From NCBI GenBank assembly GCA_963776675.1, contig CAVZNR010000060.1, positions 11,416 to 75,415 on the forward strand: a stretch of 64,000 nucleotides of DNA, given 5' to 3'. The notes beneath the pieces were generated by a model that was not told the DNA's origin, searched no databases, and saw only the letters and a program-made list of their open reading frames with translations. Both the position numbers and the translations under genes were made by a program. Numbering within the stretch: position 1 is the stretch's first letter; each line of letters starts with the position of its first letter. Positions 25,202 through 34,588 of the stretch are shown here, one piece after another. The stretch comes from Hyphomicrobium_A sp963776675. GTDB taxonomy: Bacteria; Pseudomonadota; Alphaproteobacteria; Rhizobiales; Hyphomicrobiaceae.

Positions 25202-26752
25202 CTACTTCGCGCGCGTGGCGAAGCGAACCGCTTCCTCGGCGGCGCGGAACAGCGCCTGCGCTTTGTTGATGCACTCCTGCTGCTCCTTGGCGGGAACAGA
25301 GTCGTGCACGAGGCCGGCGCCCGCCTGCACGTGCATCACGCCGTCTTTGACCAGCGCGGTGCGCAGCACGATGCAGCTGTCCATCTGGCCGGAGGCGGAG
25401 AAGTAGCCGACGCAGCCCGCGTAGGGCCCGCGCTTCGACTTCTCCAACTCGTCGATGATCTGCATGGCGCGCACCTTGGGCGCGCCCGACACGGTGCCGG
25501 CGGGAAAGCCCGCCATCAGCGCGTCGACGGCATCGAACTTCCGGGCGAGCCGCCCGATGACGTTGGAGACGATGTGCATCACGTGGCTGTAGCGCTCGAT
25601 GAAAAAGCGGCCCGTCACGGCGACGCTGCCGATCTCGGCGACGCGGCCCACGTCGTTGCGCCCCAGATCCAGGAGCATCAGATGCTCGGCGCGCTCCTTG
25701 GGATCCTTGAGCAGGGCCTCGGCCAGCGCCTGGTCCTCGGCCTCGTCGGCCCCGCGCGGCGCGGTGCCGGCGATGGGGCGTATCGTGACCTCGCCGTTGC
25801 GCACGCGCACCAGGATCTCCGGGCTGGAGCCGACGAGCGCGAAGTCGCCGAAGTCCAGATGAAACAGATACGGCGACGGGTTGGTCCGCCTCAGCGCCCG
25901 ATAGAGCGCGAAGGGCGGGAGCGTGAAGGGGGCGGAGAAGCGCTGCGCCAGCACCACCTGGAAAATGTCGCCGGCGACGATGTACTCCTTGGCGCGATCC
26001 ACCATGGCCATGTACGCGGCCGGCTTGGTGTTGGAGACGGGCTTGGGCGCGGGCAGCTTGCGCGCCGAGACGGGGGCGGCATGCGGCAGCGGCGCGTCGA
26101 GCGCGGCAACGGCGTTTCTGAGCCGCTTGATCGCCGCCTTGTAGGCCTTCTCCGCCGCGACGCGCTTGTCGGCGCGCACCGGCGTCACGACGGTGATCTC
26201 GTCCGTCACCACATCGAAGATCACCATCACCGTCGGGCGCATCAGAATGGCGTCGGGCACGGCCAGCGCATCGGGCGGCGTATCCGGCAGGCGCTCGATG
26301 AGGCGCACCGTGTCGTAGCCCATGTAGCCGAAAATGCCCGCCGACATCGGCGGCAGCTCGGGCGGCAGCGTCAGCTGCGAGTCCGCTAGAAGCGCGCGCA
26401 GGGAGACGAGCGTCGGCTGGGCCTCGGCCTTGAAGGCGTCGGGCTTGGCGATGGGGGTGCGGTTGATGAAGGCGGTGTCGCCGTCGGCGCGCCAGACGAC
26501 GTCGGGCTCGAGCCCGATCACCGAGTAGCGCCCGCGCGCCGCCCCGCCCTCGATCAATTCCAGCAGGAAGCTCATGGGCCGGTCGGACGCCAGCTTCAGG
26601 TAGGCGGAGACCGGCGTCTCCAGGTCGGCAACCAGGCGCATCCATACAACCTGAGGCGTGCCCGCCGCATAGCGCTTGGTAAAATCGTCCAGCGCCGGCA
26701 TCGCCTCAAGCACGCCGGGCCTCGATCCTTTTTTGCGCTCGAGCGTGCTCAC
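25202..26752 (-). CDS. trpE: Anthranilate synthase component I
   Basis: TrpE makes anthranilate from chorismate with ammonia from TrpG. The 516-residue product has the N-terminal regulatory region and the chorismate-binding domain: FQVVLAQRFSAP, SSPEILVRVRNGEVTIRPIAGTAPRG, LDLGRNDVGRVA, HIVSNVIGRL, FPAGTVSGAPK and YAGCVGYFSASGQMDS. The feedback motif LLES reads LLEL here (residues 63-66, codon TTG), within SFLLELIEGG. In known TrpE proteins the Ser takes part in tryptophan inhibition. It lies 32 bases after ppiD on the same strand, probably one transcript. Confidence 0.96.
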   Translation of the reverse strand: MSTLERKKGSRPGVLEAMPALDDFTKRYAAGTPQVVWMRLVADLETPVSAYLKLASDRPMSFLLELIEGGAARGRYSVIGLEPDVVWRADGDTAFINRTPIAKPDAFKAEAQPTLVSLRALLADSQLTLPPELPPMSAGIFGYMGYDTVRLIERLPDTPPDALAVPDAILMRPTVMVIFDVVTDEITVVTPVRADKRVAAEKAYKAAIKRLRNAVAALDAPLPHAAPVSARKLPAPKPVSNTKPAAYMAMVDRAKEYIVAGDIFQVVLAQRFSAPFTLPPFALYRALRRTNPSPYLFHLDFGDFALVGSSPEILVRVRNGEVTIRPIAGTAPRGADEAEDQALAEALLKDPKERAEHLMLLDLGRNDVGRVAEIGSVAVTGRFFIERYSHVMHIVSNVIGRLARKFDAVDALMAGFPAGTVSGAPKVRAMQIIDELEKSKRGPYAGCVGYFSASGQMDSCIVLRTALVKDGVMHVQAGAGLVHDSVPAKEQQECINKAQALFRAAEEAVRFATRAK

Positions 26753-26784
26753 GGTTTTCCCCGATCGGGTCCTGAGTTGAGACC

Positions 26785-28677
26785 TTATTCGGTCTGAGCC
26801 CCGACGGCGCGATTGTACATGTCCTGATTGATGTGCGCGCCGAGCTGAGCCTGCAGGGCGATGACATACTCGCTCAGCGCCTCGTCGGTCAGCTGGTTTT
26901 TGAGCTCCTTGGAAATCTTCTCGCGCTGCTCCTTGGTCGGCTCCGGCGCGGGCGTGATCTCGGTCACCTTGAACACCGAGCGCGACTTGCCGTTGGTGGT
27001 GGGCGCCGAGGCCGCCTTGCCCTTGGTCATCGTGAAGGCCCGGGTGACGGCTTGCTTCGACAGGCCTTGCGGCTCGGTCATACGCGTGAACGGCGGCGTG
27101 GTATCGAGCTTGGCGTCGGCCTCCTTGGCGAGAGCCTCCATGGACTCACCCTTGTCGGCCCGCTCGGCCAGCTTGGTGGCGAGCTCGGAGACAAGCCTGT
27201 TGCGCTCTTGGGTGATCGCCAGCTTCTTGACGTCCTCTTTCACGTCGGCGAAGGGCTTTTGTTTCTTCTCGGTGACGCCGAGAACGTCGACCCAAGCATA
27301 GCCGCCACCGCGCAGCTCGACGCCCTCGTTCTCCAAGCCGACCTCGCTGTCGAACGCAGCCCGGATGATGCTGAGTGCGTCGGGCAGGTTCATCGCGGGC
27401 TTGTTGTCGGGCGTTTTGTTGAAGCGGTCTGTCGCCTCGATTTCCCGGTAGTCGAGCTTGAGCTGGTCGGCGATCTCCTTGAGAGGCTTGCCGGCCGCGC
27501 GCTGGTCCTCCACCAGATCGAGCTGGCCCTGCAGCTCCTTCTGCGCCTTCGTGGTGGCGATCTTGTCGCGCACCTGGTCCTTGACGTCGGCCAGGGTACG
27601 ATTGACGGCGGGCACGATATCGCTGACCCGCACCAGCACGGTGGCGAAGCGCCCCTCGACCACGTCGGAGACCTTGCCCTTTTCCAGACTGAAGGCGACG
27701 TCGGCGACCTTCGGATCGATGAGCTGCGACTTGCGGATCAGGCCGAGGTCGATGTCGGCGTCCTTGGCGCCGGCGTCTTTGGCGATCTCGCCGAAGGTCT
27801 TGCCGCCGTCCAGGGCGGTTTTGGCCGCTTGCGCTGCCGCCATGTCCTTGAAGGCGATCTGCTGAATGCGCCGCCGCTCCGGCGTGTTGTAGGAATCCTT
27901 GCTGTCCTCGTAGCTCGCGGCAATCTCGGGCTCGGTGACGTCCATCTTGCCCTTGAGTGAATCGATGGACAGCACCAGCACCGCCAGCTTGCGGAACTCC
28001 GGCGACGTGAACTGGCTCTTGTTGGAGTCGTACGTCGACTTGAGCTTGGCCTCGTCCGGCTCGGGCACGGTCACGGCCTTGTCCTCATCGATCGTGAAGA
28101 ACTCCGCCACGCGCTTTTCCTCGCGCCAGGCGTTGAGGAGGTCGATCATCTCCTCGGGAACGGCAATGGAGTTGACCAGCGCCGCGGTGAGCTGCTCGCG
28201 CAGCTCGTCGCGCCGGCGCAGCCTCAGGAAGCCGCGCTCCGAGAGGCCCATCTGGCTCAGCACGTTCTCGAATTTTAGCTTTGAGAACTTGTCGTCGGGT
28301 CCTTTGAACGCCGGATCGTCCTTGACCTCTTCGATCAGCGATTTGTCGGACAGCGACAGGTCGAGATTGGAGGCGTGCTGCTCGACGGCGGCCCAGGCCA
28401 TGAGCTGCGCCAGAACGCGATTGTCGAGCCCGGCGGCGCGCGCATCCTCCATCGTCAGGTGACGGCCGGATTGGCGCGAGATGAGCTGGAGCTCGTTCTG
28501 CAGCTGGCGCTGGAAATCCGTCACTTGGATTTCCTGCGAGCCGACCTTGGCGAGTGAGCCGCGGCCGAAATTGGTGAAGACGTCGGCGACGCCCCAGATG
28601 GCGAAGCTCGCCACCAGAATCGCAAACAAAATCTTGGCTACCCATCCGGTGGAGCCACGTCGTAGGGCGTCGAGCAT
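26785..28677 (-). CDS. PpiD-like membrane-anchored periplasmic peptidyl-prolyl isomerase/chaperone
   Basis: A 630-residue protein with the PpiD/SurA layout. There is a short cytosolic N-terminus (MLDALRRGSTGWVAK), one membrane anchor (ILFAILVASFAIWGVADVF, residues about 16-34), a SurA-type N-terminal chaperone domain, a parvulin-like region around residues 240-360 and a long helical C-terminal part. PpiD helps proteins fold as they leave SecYEG. The ATG at 28677 is chosen because the charged-then-hydrophobic anchor starts there; upstream codons to 28746 lack conservation. It diverges from tpiA and precedes trpE, the usual Hyphomicrobiales order. Confidence 0.9.
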   Translation of the reverse strand: MLDALRRGSTGWVAKILFAILVASFAIWGVADVFTNFGRGSLAKVGSQEIQVTDFQRQLQNELQLISRQSGRHLTMEDARAAGLDNRVLAQLMAWAAVEQHASNLDLSLSDKSLIEEVKDDPAFKGPDDKFSKLKFENVLSQMGLSERGFLRLRRRDELREQLTAALVNSIAVPEEMIDLLNAWREEKRVAEFFTIDEDKAVTVPEPDEAKLKSTYDSNKSQFTSPEFRKLAVLVLSIDSLKGKMDVTEPEIAASYEDSKDSYNTPERRRIQQIAFKDMAAAQAAKTALDGGKTFGEIAKDAGAKDADIDLGLIRKSQLIDPKVADVAFSLEKGKVSDVVEGRFATVLVRVSDIVPAVNRTLADVKDQVRDKIATTKAQKELQGQLDLVEDQRAAGKPLKEIADQLKLDYREIEATDRFNKTPDNKPAMNLPDALSIIRAAFDSEVGLENEGVELRGGGYAWVDVLGVTEKKQKPFADVKEDVKKLAITQERNRLVSELATKLAERADKGESMEALAKEADAKLDTTPPFTRMTEPQGLSKQAVTRAFTMTKGKAASAPTTNGKSRSVFKVTEITPAPEPTKEQREKISKELKNQLTDEALSEYVIALQAQLGAHINQDMYNRAVGAQTE

Positions 28678-28910
28678 GGAGACTTCATTCCGTTCGTTAG
28701 GCGGCGTCCATAGGACGGCGGACCATGAAAGTGGCGGGTCCGGCACGTCGCGGGAAGGCGTGCGGGATTCCTGCGGGTGACGCAGGGTGTCGGCATGATA
28801 TGAAGCGCAGCCGGTTCGTTAATGCAAGGGTTGGCGCACTCGGAGGCCCGGGTGGGGTCCATCCGAAGCTTAACGGGCCCGATGCCATTGACCGCCTCAA
28901 GGGAGGGCCC

Positions 28911-29684
28911 ATGACCGAGGCAGGCCGCACCATCCGACCGCTGATCGCAGGAAACTGGAAAATGAACGGCCTGAGGGCCCAGCTGGCAGAGGCCCTGCGC
29001 GTGCGCGACGCCGTCTCCGCGCCGGCGCCGGACCCCAAGACCGACGTCATGATTTGCCCGCCGGCCACGCTGGTTGCGCCGCTCGCCGACGCCGCCAAGG
29101 GCTCCCGGCTCCAGGTTGGCGCGCAGAACTGCCACTCAGAGGTCAGCGGGGCCTTCACCGGCGATATTTCCGCGGAAATGCTCAAGGATGCCGGCGCCGT
29201 CGCCGTCATCGTCGGACATTCGGAGCGCCGGGCCATGCACGGCGAGCGTGACCGCGATGTGCGCCGCAAGGTGGATGCGGTTCACCGCGCCGGACTGACG
29301 GCCATCGTGTGCGTCGGCGAGACGGGCGGGGAGCGCGCCGCCGGCCTTACTCTGGAGGTGGTGCGCCGCCAGTTGGCAGGCTCATTGCCCGATGTCGCGC
29401 TCGCAGCCGGCACCGTCGTCGCTTACGAGCCGGTATGGGCGATCGGCAGCGGGATGACGCCGAGCGCGGCCGATGTGGCCGAGGTGCACGCGGCGATGCG
29501 CGAGACGCTGCAGGCGCGCTTCGGTGCCGAGGGCGGCGCCATGCGCATTCTCTACGGCGGCTCGGTCAAGCCCTCGAACGCCCGCGAGATTCTGGGCGTT
29601 CCCAATGTGAACGGTGCTCTCGTCGGCGGCGCCAGTCTCAAGGCTGATGATTTTTTGGCAATAGTCGCGGCGTATCTGCAATGA
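28911..29684 (+). CDS. tpiA: Triosephosphate isomerase
   Basis: The enzyme interconverts dihydroxyacetone phosphate and glyceraldehyde 3-phosphate. The 257-residue barrel has GNWKMNG with the catalytic Lys, the catalytic His in VIVGHSERR, the catalytic Glu in YEPVWAIGSG and the phosphate loop ILYGGSVKPSNA. The ATG at 28911 precedes the conserved IRPLIAGNWKMN; the frame is open upstream to 28725 without similarity. AGGGAGGG lies just before the start. The 230-base gap to ppiD contains both promoters and no gene I can support. Confidence 0.96.
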   Translation: MTEAGRTIRPLIAGNWKMNGLRAQLAEALRVRDAVSAPAPDPKTDVMICPPATLVAPLADAAKGSRLQVGAQNCHSEVSGAFTGDISAEMLKDAGAVAVIVGHSERRAMHGERDRDVRRKVDAVHRAGLTAIVCVGETGGERAAGLTLEVVRRQLAGSLPDVALAAGTVVAYEPVWAIGSGMTPSAADVAEVHAAMRETLQARFGAEGGAMRILYGGSVKPSNAREILGVPNVNGALVGGASLKADDFLAIVAAYLQ

Positions 29685-29772
29685 CGTGTTGTTGCGGGGT
29701 CGGAATCACGCCAAGTGATGATATTGTTGCTGCCGACTGAGGATCGGTGGCGATTCTTGGAAGGTGGGAGCC

Positions 29773-30412
29773 ATGAGACGGTCGCGGATCGCTTGGGGGC
29801 TGGTGTTTCTCGCCGTGGGGTCGACGGCCGCATGGGCGGAAAAGCTCGACAAGAGTGAGTGCAATATCCTCAAGGCGGAGCTCGCCGGTCTGGTTGCGCT
29901 CGGCGCGCGCGAGAACATGGAGCAGGGTCCGCAGTGGGCCCAGGCCAACCTCCCGAATAAAAAGCTTCAGGACATTCTCCGTCTGATCGAGGTCGAGGAT
30001 CAGTTGGAATTCCGCTGCGGCATGACCCACAGCCGGGTTGCCGCCACGGTCGCCGCCGAAGCTCGACAAGGCCGTGGTCCCGGAGCCTGAGAAAAAGCCC
30101 CAGATCCAGAGCAAGAGCGGCACCACGAAGTCCATCCCGGCCAAGGTCGGGACCGCCAAGCCACTCGCCGACGTGGTGAAAACCGTGGCGAGGACGCCGG
30201 CAGCCCAGCAGCCGACAGCCAAGAAAACGGCTCCCCCGAAGACGACGGCTGCTGTTGGGGCCCCGGCAGCGAAGCCGGCCTCCGAGACCACCGCCGCCGC
30301 AGCACCCCCGGCGGCACCTGTGAAATCCACCCGCCGCGAGAGCAGCGCCGCCTACGTTTCGCCCGGCGAGGTCAATCCGTTTTTCGTCACGCGCTACGGC
30401 GACACGGACTGA
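29773..30412 (+). CDS. Exported Ala/Pro/Lys-rich protein, interrupted by a frameshift
   Basis: The first frame (29773-30090) has a signal peptide (IAWGLVFLAVGSTAAWAE) and a helical region (LDKSECNILKAELAGLVALG... LIEVEDQLEFRCGM). The second frame (open to 30412) carries the likely continuation: KLDKAVVPEPEKKPQ, then a long Pro/Ala/Thr/Lys-rich stretch, ending NPFFVTRYGDTD. The frames cross near 30040-30060 in a GCCGCC-type tract. Removing one base gives a single 212-residue protein, which I think is the true product. The family function is unknown. It lies between tpiA and secG, same direction. Confidence 0.6.
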
Positions 30413-30499
30413 AAACGCCTGATTTGGCTGGCACTAGCCTCATTCCGACTTCTGGTATAGAACCCCCTCAAAACGCCTCTTGAGGGAGCCCTCACACCC

Positions 30500-30886
30500 A
30501 TGGCTACTGCTCTCCTAGTTCTTCATCTGATGGTCGCCACGGCGCTGGTCGGCGTCGTGCTGCTGCAGCGGTCGGAAGGTGGCGCGCTCGGCATCGGCGG
30601 CGGGGGCGGTGGCGGCGGATTTCTTACCGGCCGCGGTACGGCCAATCTCCTGACGCGCACCACGGCGGCGCTGGCTGCGGCCTTTTTCGCGACCAGCATC
30701 TTGCTGACGCTCGTGGCGCAGCAAAGCGCGCCGAAGACGTCGATCATCAATTCGACGTCGCCCTCGAGCACCGCGCCGGCCTCGACCGAGGAGAAGTCGG
30801 GCGAGACCCCTGCGGCTCCAGCAGAGAGTGGCCGCGGCGGTATTCTCGACAAGCTGAACGAGCCGTCGGTCCCGCAGTCGCGCTAG
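30500..30886 (+). CDS. secG: Protein translocase subunit SecG
   Basis: SecG is the small subunit of the SecYEG translocon. The 128-residue product has two membrane spans (residues about 3-20 and 55-75). Between them is the conserved loop LLQRSEGGALGIGGGGGGG and GFLTGRGTANLLTRTTA. The C-terminal tail is longer than in E. coli and rich in Ser, Pro and Ala, as in other alphaproteobacteria. The neighbourhood tpiA-secG-pyrG is standard. Confidence 0.95.
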   Translation: MATALLVLHLMVATALVGVVLLQRSEGGALGIGGGGGGGGFLTGRGTANLLTRTTAALAAAFFATSILLTLVAQQSAPKTSIINSTSPSSTAPASTEEKSGETPAAPAESGRGGILDKLNEPSVPQSR

Positions 30887-31044
30887 TCGGCCTGCGCCCG
30901 CGCTGATCTGTCCGCGCCGGAGTGCACGGGACTGTGGGCTGTGGCCGTCGCGCACCTTGGCTCCGGCGTCTTTCACGCTAGGCTCTATCCTTCATGGCCC
31001 GGCAGCCTCACGGGCTCGTCGCGACGCTCGCATTGGGGGACGGA

Positions 31045-31572
31045 ATGAGACGCAGGATCGGCCCGAGCCTCATTGCTCTGGCTATGAGTGCTGCGGGTTT
31101 TAGCGGCTGCTCGGGGCTGACGGGGCTATCGGACCCGGTCGCTACCTACGGTCCATCCAACATTTTGTCGCCCACGGGCTACTCCCAGACCCAGATCGAC
31201 CAGACCCACTTCAAGGTGACGGGGACCGGCACCGAATCGACTCCGAAGGAGCGCGTGGAAAAAATCGCGCGCGCCCGCGCCGCGCAGATCGGCGTGGATG
31301 AAAAGTTCAAGTACTTCAAGGTTGCCGGCATGCAGCACGGCTTCAACTGCTCGCAGCGCCAGGAGGGCTACAAGAGCGGGGACGTGCCCGCGGCCAGCCG
31401 GCCGACGGTGGCCCTGGATGTCGTCTATTCCAAAGAGCCGACCGATCCGACGTTCACCGGCTCGGCCGAGGCCTACGAGGCGCTGACCGCCGAGCTTGCC
31501 AACGAGGTGGTAAGCCCGGAGGCGAAGGCCACGGCCATCCAGGAGACGCGCGCAGGTTGCGGGCGCGGATGA
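31045..31572 (+). CDS. Hypothetical lipoprotein
   Basis: The 175-residue product starts with a lipoprotein signal (MRRRIGPSLIALAMSAAGFSGC) with lipobox FSGC and Cys22. The mature part has a KVTGTGTESTPKERVEKIARARAA region followed by KYFKV, resembling small proteins of the CC0125/CC1285-type lipoprotein family, as I remember them. Function unknown. I chose the ATG at 31045 rather than 30994 because the signal peptide begins there. It lies between secG and pyrG. Confidence 0.75.
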   Translation: MRRRIGPSLIALAMSAAGFSGCSGLTGLSDPVATYGPSNILSPTGYSQTQIDQTHFKVTGTGTESTPKERVEKIARARAAQIGVDEKFKYFKVAGMQHGFNCSQRQEGYKSGDVPAASRPTVALDVVYSKEPTDPTFTGSAEAYEALTAELANEVVSPEAKATAIQETRAGCGRG

Positions 31573-31688
31573 AAGGGTTCCGTTTCGACGTGCTAATTTC
31601 CTGCAAGTTCACGGTTTTTCCAGGCGGCGGGGATGAGGCGATAAAGACGCTTCGAATCGCGCCCCTGTTCGTGTAAGCCTCAAAGCCC

Positions 31689-33318
31689 ATGCAGCGGTAC
31701 ATCTTCATTACCGGCGGCGTGGTGTCCTCCCTCGGCAAAGGCTTAGCCTCCGCCGCGCTCGGCGCACTCCTCCAGGCGCGGGGCTATACGGTCCGGCTGC
31801 GCAAGCTCGATCCCTACCTGAATGTCGATCCCGGGACGATGAGCCCCTACCAGCACGGTGAGGTGTTCGTCACCGACGACGGGGCGGAGACGGATCTCGA
31901 CTTGGGGCACTACGAGCGCTTCACCGGCGTGCCGGCGCGCAAGTCGGACAACGTCACCACCGGCCGCATCTACCAGGACATCCTCGCCAAGGAGCGGCGC
32001 GGCGCCTATCTCGGTGCCACCGTGCAGGTCATCCCGCACGTCACCGATGCCATCAAGGCGTTCGTGACGGCCGGCAACGAGGACGTCGACTTCGTGCTGG
32101 TCGAGATTGGCGGCACTGTCGGCGACATCGAGGGCCTGCCGTTTTTCGAGGCGATTCGCCAGCTCGGCAACGAGATGCCGATGGGCTCCTCGATCTTCAT
32201 TCACCTGACACTGGTGCCGTACATTCCCTCCGCCGGCGAGCTCAAGACCAAGCCGACGCAGCACTCGGTGAAGGAGCTGCGCTCGATCGGTATCCAGCCC
32301 AACATTCTGTTGTGTCGCACCGACCGGCAGGTCCCGGCGGCGGAGCGGCGCAAGATCGCGCTGTTCTGCAACGTGCGCGAGGAGGCGGTGATCCAGGCGC
32401 TCGACGTGCCCTCCATCTATGAGGTGCCGCTCGCCTATCACCGCGAAGGTCTCGACGAGCAGGTGCTGCGCGCGTTTTCCATCAAGGGCGCCCCCAAGCC
32501 GGATCTGTCGCGCTGGGAGAGCATCACGCACGCCATCGCCACGCCCGAGGGCGAGGTGACGATCGCCATCGTCGGCAAGTACACGGGCCTGAAGGACGCC
32601 TACAAGTCGCTGATGGAGGCGCTGGTGCACGGCGGCATCGCCAACCGCGTCAAGGTCAACCTGGAGTGGATCGAGTCGGAGATCTTCGAGCGCGAGGATC
32701 CCGCACCCTACCTCGAAGGCGTCAACGGCATTCTGGTGCCGGGCGGCTTCGGCGAGCGCGGCTCGGAAGGCAAGATCCTCGCCGCCAAGTTCGCGCGCGA
32801 GCGCAACGTTCCCTATTTCGGCATCTGCTTCGGCATGCAGATGGCCTGCCTCGAAGCCGCACGCAATCTGGTCGGCATCGGGGAGGCGAACTCGACCGAG
32901 TTCGGCGCCACGCCCGAGCCGGTCATTGGCCTCATGACCGAGTGGATGCGCGGCAACGAGTTGGAGCAGCGCCGCCAGGGCGGCGATCTGGGCGGCACCA
33001 TGCGTCTGGGCGCCTTTGCCGCCACGCTGGTCGAAGGCAGCAAGATCGCCGGCATCTATGGCGGCACCCAGGTGTCCGAGCGCCATCGCCACCGCTACGA
33101 GGTCAACACCAAGTACCGCGCGCCGCTGGAAGGTGCCGGGCTTGCTCTTCTCCGGGCTATCGCCCGACGGGCTGTTGCCGGAGACGGTCGAGTACCCGAA
33201 CCACCCCTGGTTCATCGGCGTTCAGTATCACCCGGAGCTCAAGAGCCGCCCCTTCGAGCCGCATCCGCTGTTCGCTTCCTTCATCGCTGCGGCGGTCGAG
33301 CAGAGCCGTCTCGTGTAG
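31689..33318 (+). CDS. pyrG: CTP synthase, with a single-base frameshift near 33138
   Basis: CTP synthase aminates UTP to CTP with glutamine-derived ammonia. The synthetase domain (residues 1-265) starts RYIFITGGVVSSLGKGLASA. The glutaminase domain follows, with PGGFGERG and the nucleophile Cys in GICFGMQMACLEAARN. At 33135-33142 the frame breaks: the expected GLLFSGLSPDGLLPETVEY and catalytic VQYHPELKSRPFEPHPLF continue in the next frame. Dropping one base from the GGGCTTGCTC stretch restores exactly 542 residues, the normal family length. Because this enzyme is essential, a sequence error is more likely than a real mutation. As written, the protein would lose its glutaminase His/Glu. Confidence 0.92.
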
Positions 33319-33334
33319 CTGCGTGCACAACGAT

Positions 33335-33361
33335 GCAGTGCAATCGTCTCGGTTGCACTGC
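33335..33361. repeat. Perfect 9-bp inverted repeat downstream of pyrG
   Basis: GCAGTGCAA (33335-33343) and TTGCACTGC (33353-33361) flank a nine-base loop, 17 bases after the pyrG stop. No T-run follows on either side, so it is not a classical intrinsic terminator; it could stabilise the 3' end of the message. The rest of the gap up to 33612 shows no gene. Confidence 0.5.
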
Positions 33362-33612
33362 GGTCGCGATCTCGTTTGCCCGCCATTGATTGCACGATAA
33401 ATGGGCACCTTTGCCGGGCTTTTGTCGGGCGCGCATGCCGCTCTGACCGGGCGGCATAACACTTAGCGCCTGCATTTCATGAGCTTATCCGGTCACACGG
33501 CAGACTGGCACGGGACTTGATTGCATCATGCGGTATTAACCATACGCCGGCTGAAAAAGACCGGCGATGGTCCACCGCAACGGACTAGGGACAACACAAG
33601 GAGATGCTCCCC

Positions 33613-33951
33613 ATGAAACTGATCACTGCAATCATCAAGCCCTTCAAGCTGGACGAAGTGCGCGGAGCCCTGACGCAGCTTGGCGTCAACGGCATGACGG
33701 TCACCGAGGTCAAGGGTTTCGGTCGCCAGAAGGGCCACACCGAGGTCTATCGCGGTGCCGAGTACACCGTGAACCTGCTGCCCAAGGTCAAGATCGAGGT
33801 CGCCGTGGCCGGCGGTCAGGCCGAAGCGGTCGTGGCGGCCATCCGCCAGGCGGCCAACACGGGCTCCATCGGCGACGGCAAGATCTTCGTCTCTCCGATC
33901 GAGCAGATGATGCGCATCCGCACCGGCGAGACCGCCGACGCGGCGCTCTAA
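33613..33951 (+). CDS. PII nitrogen regulatory protein (GlnB/GlnK family)
   Basis: PII proteins sense 2-oxoglutarate and ATP/ADP and, by uridylylation, glutamine status. They control glutamine synthetase adenylylation, NtrB and ammonium transport. The 112-residue product is canonical: MKLITAIIKPFKLDEVR at the N-terminus, VTEVKGFGRQKGHTEVYRGAEY with the uridylylated Tyr51 in the T-loop, then IGDGKIFVSPIEQ and RIRTGE. The N-terminus is nearer to GlnK, but neither amtB nor glnA is adjacent, so I leave the paralogue open. AAGGAG at 33598-33603 fits the ATG at 33613 (nine bases), not the one at 33604. Confidence 0.94.
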   Translation: MKLITAIIKPFKLDEVRGALTQLGVNGMTVTEVKGFGRQKGHTEVYRGAEYTVNLLPKVKIEVAVAGGQAEAVVAAIRQAANTGSIGDGKIFVSPIEQMMRIRTGETADAAL

Positions 33952-34252
33952 CGGTCACGGTCAATCCGCGGCCCATCCCGCCGGGACCCTGCTCTGGGCG
34001 CATGCACCCAGTGCCGGTTCCGGCGGGCCAACTGTGGCCCCCTCGCCACATTCATAACCCCGCCTCCCGCGCTATGCTTGTGCGCGCCCGTATCCTGATC
34101 CCGGGAAACAAAAGGTAATGCTCCCGAATTGGGGGATAAAGGGCGTGCAGGGGACGTGACCGCAAGGGGCTTTCTAGGGGTGCGTTCCCTGAACGAGCCG
34201 CGGCGTCAGATCGCGGCACCAAGAGCTCAAGCGCTTCAGGGGAGCTGCAATC

Positions 34253-34504
34253 ATGGCTATGGAATCTCTTATCGTTCTACTCATCGTGGGCGCGATCGCC
34301 GGCTGGCTGGCTGGCGTCATCGTCAAAGGCTACGGCTTCGGCCTCATCGGCAACATCGTCGTCGGTATCGTCGGCGCCTTCATCGGCGGTTACTTGTTCC
34401 CAACCTATCTGGGAGTGGAAGGGATCGTCGGCGCCATCATCTCCGCCACGATCGGTGCGATCATTCTGCTCATCATCATCGGCTTGGCGCGGCGCGTCGC
34501 TTAA
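34253..34504 (+). CDS. GlsB/YeaQ/YmgE family small membrane protein
   Basis: An 83-residue inner-membrane protein made of three glycine-rich hydrophobic segments: IVLLIVGAIAGWLAGVIVKG, GLIGNIVVGIVGAFIGGYLF and GIVGAIISATIGAIILLI. It matches the transglycosylase-associated/GlsB family often linked to general stress. GGGGAG lies upstream of the ATG. The roughly 300 bases before it show no gene. A strong hairpin terminator follows. Confidence 0.88.
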   Translation: MAMESLIVLLIVGAIAGWLAGVIVKGYGFGLIGNIVVGIVGAFIGGYLFPTYLGVEGIVGAIISATIGAIILLIIIGLARRVA

Positions 34505-34525
34505 CCACGCCGCTACGACGTCCAT

Positions 34526-34560
34526 GACCGCGCCCTGCCGGGCGCGGTCATTTGCGTTTT
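34526..34560 (+). terminator. Rho-independent terminator after the GlsB-type gene
   Basis: GACCGCGCCC (34526-34535), loop TGCC, GGGCGCGGTC (34540-34549): a perfect 10-bp stem followed by ATTTGCGTTTT. It separates the stress-type gene from kdsA, whose start is 29 bases further on. Confidence 0.8.
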
Positions 34561-34588
34561 GACGCTCCCCGAATGGTATAAGGGCCCC

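Noticed and set aside
33490..33530. Possible sigma-54 promoter (TGGCAC...TTGC) upstream of the PII gene
   Set aside because: The GG and GC are 14 bases apart instead of 10, so it does not match the -24/-12 consensus.
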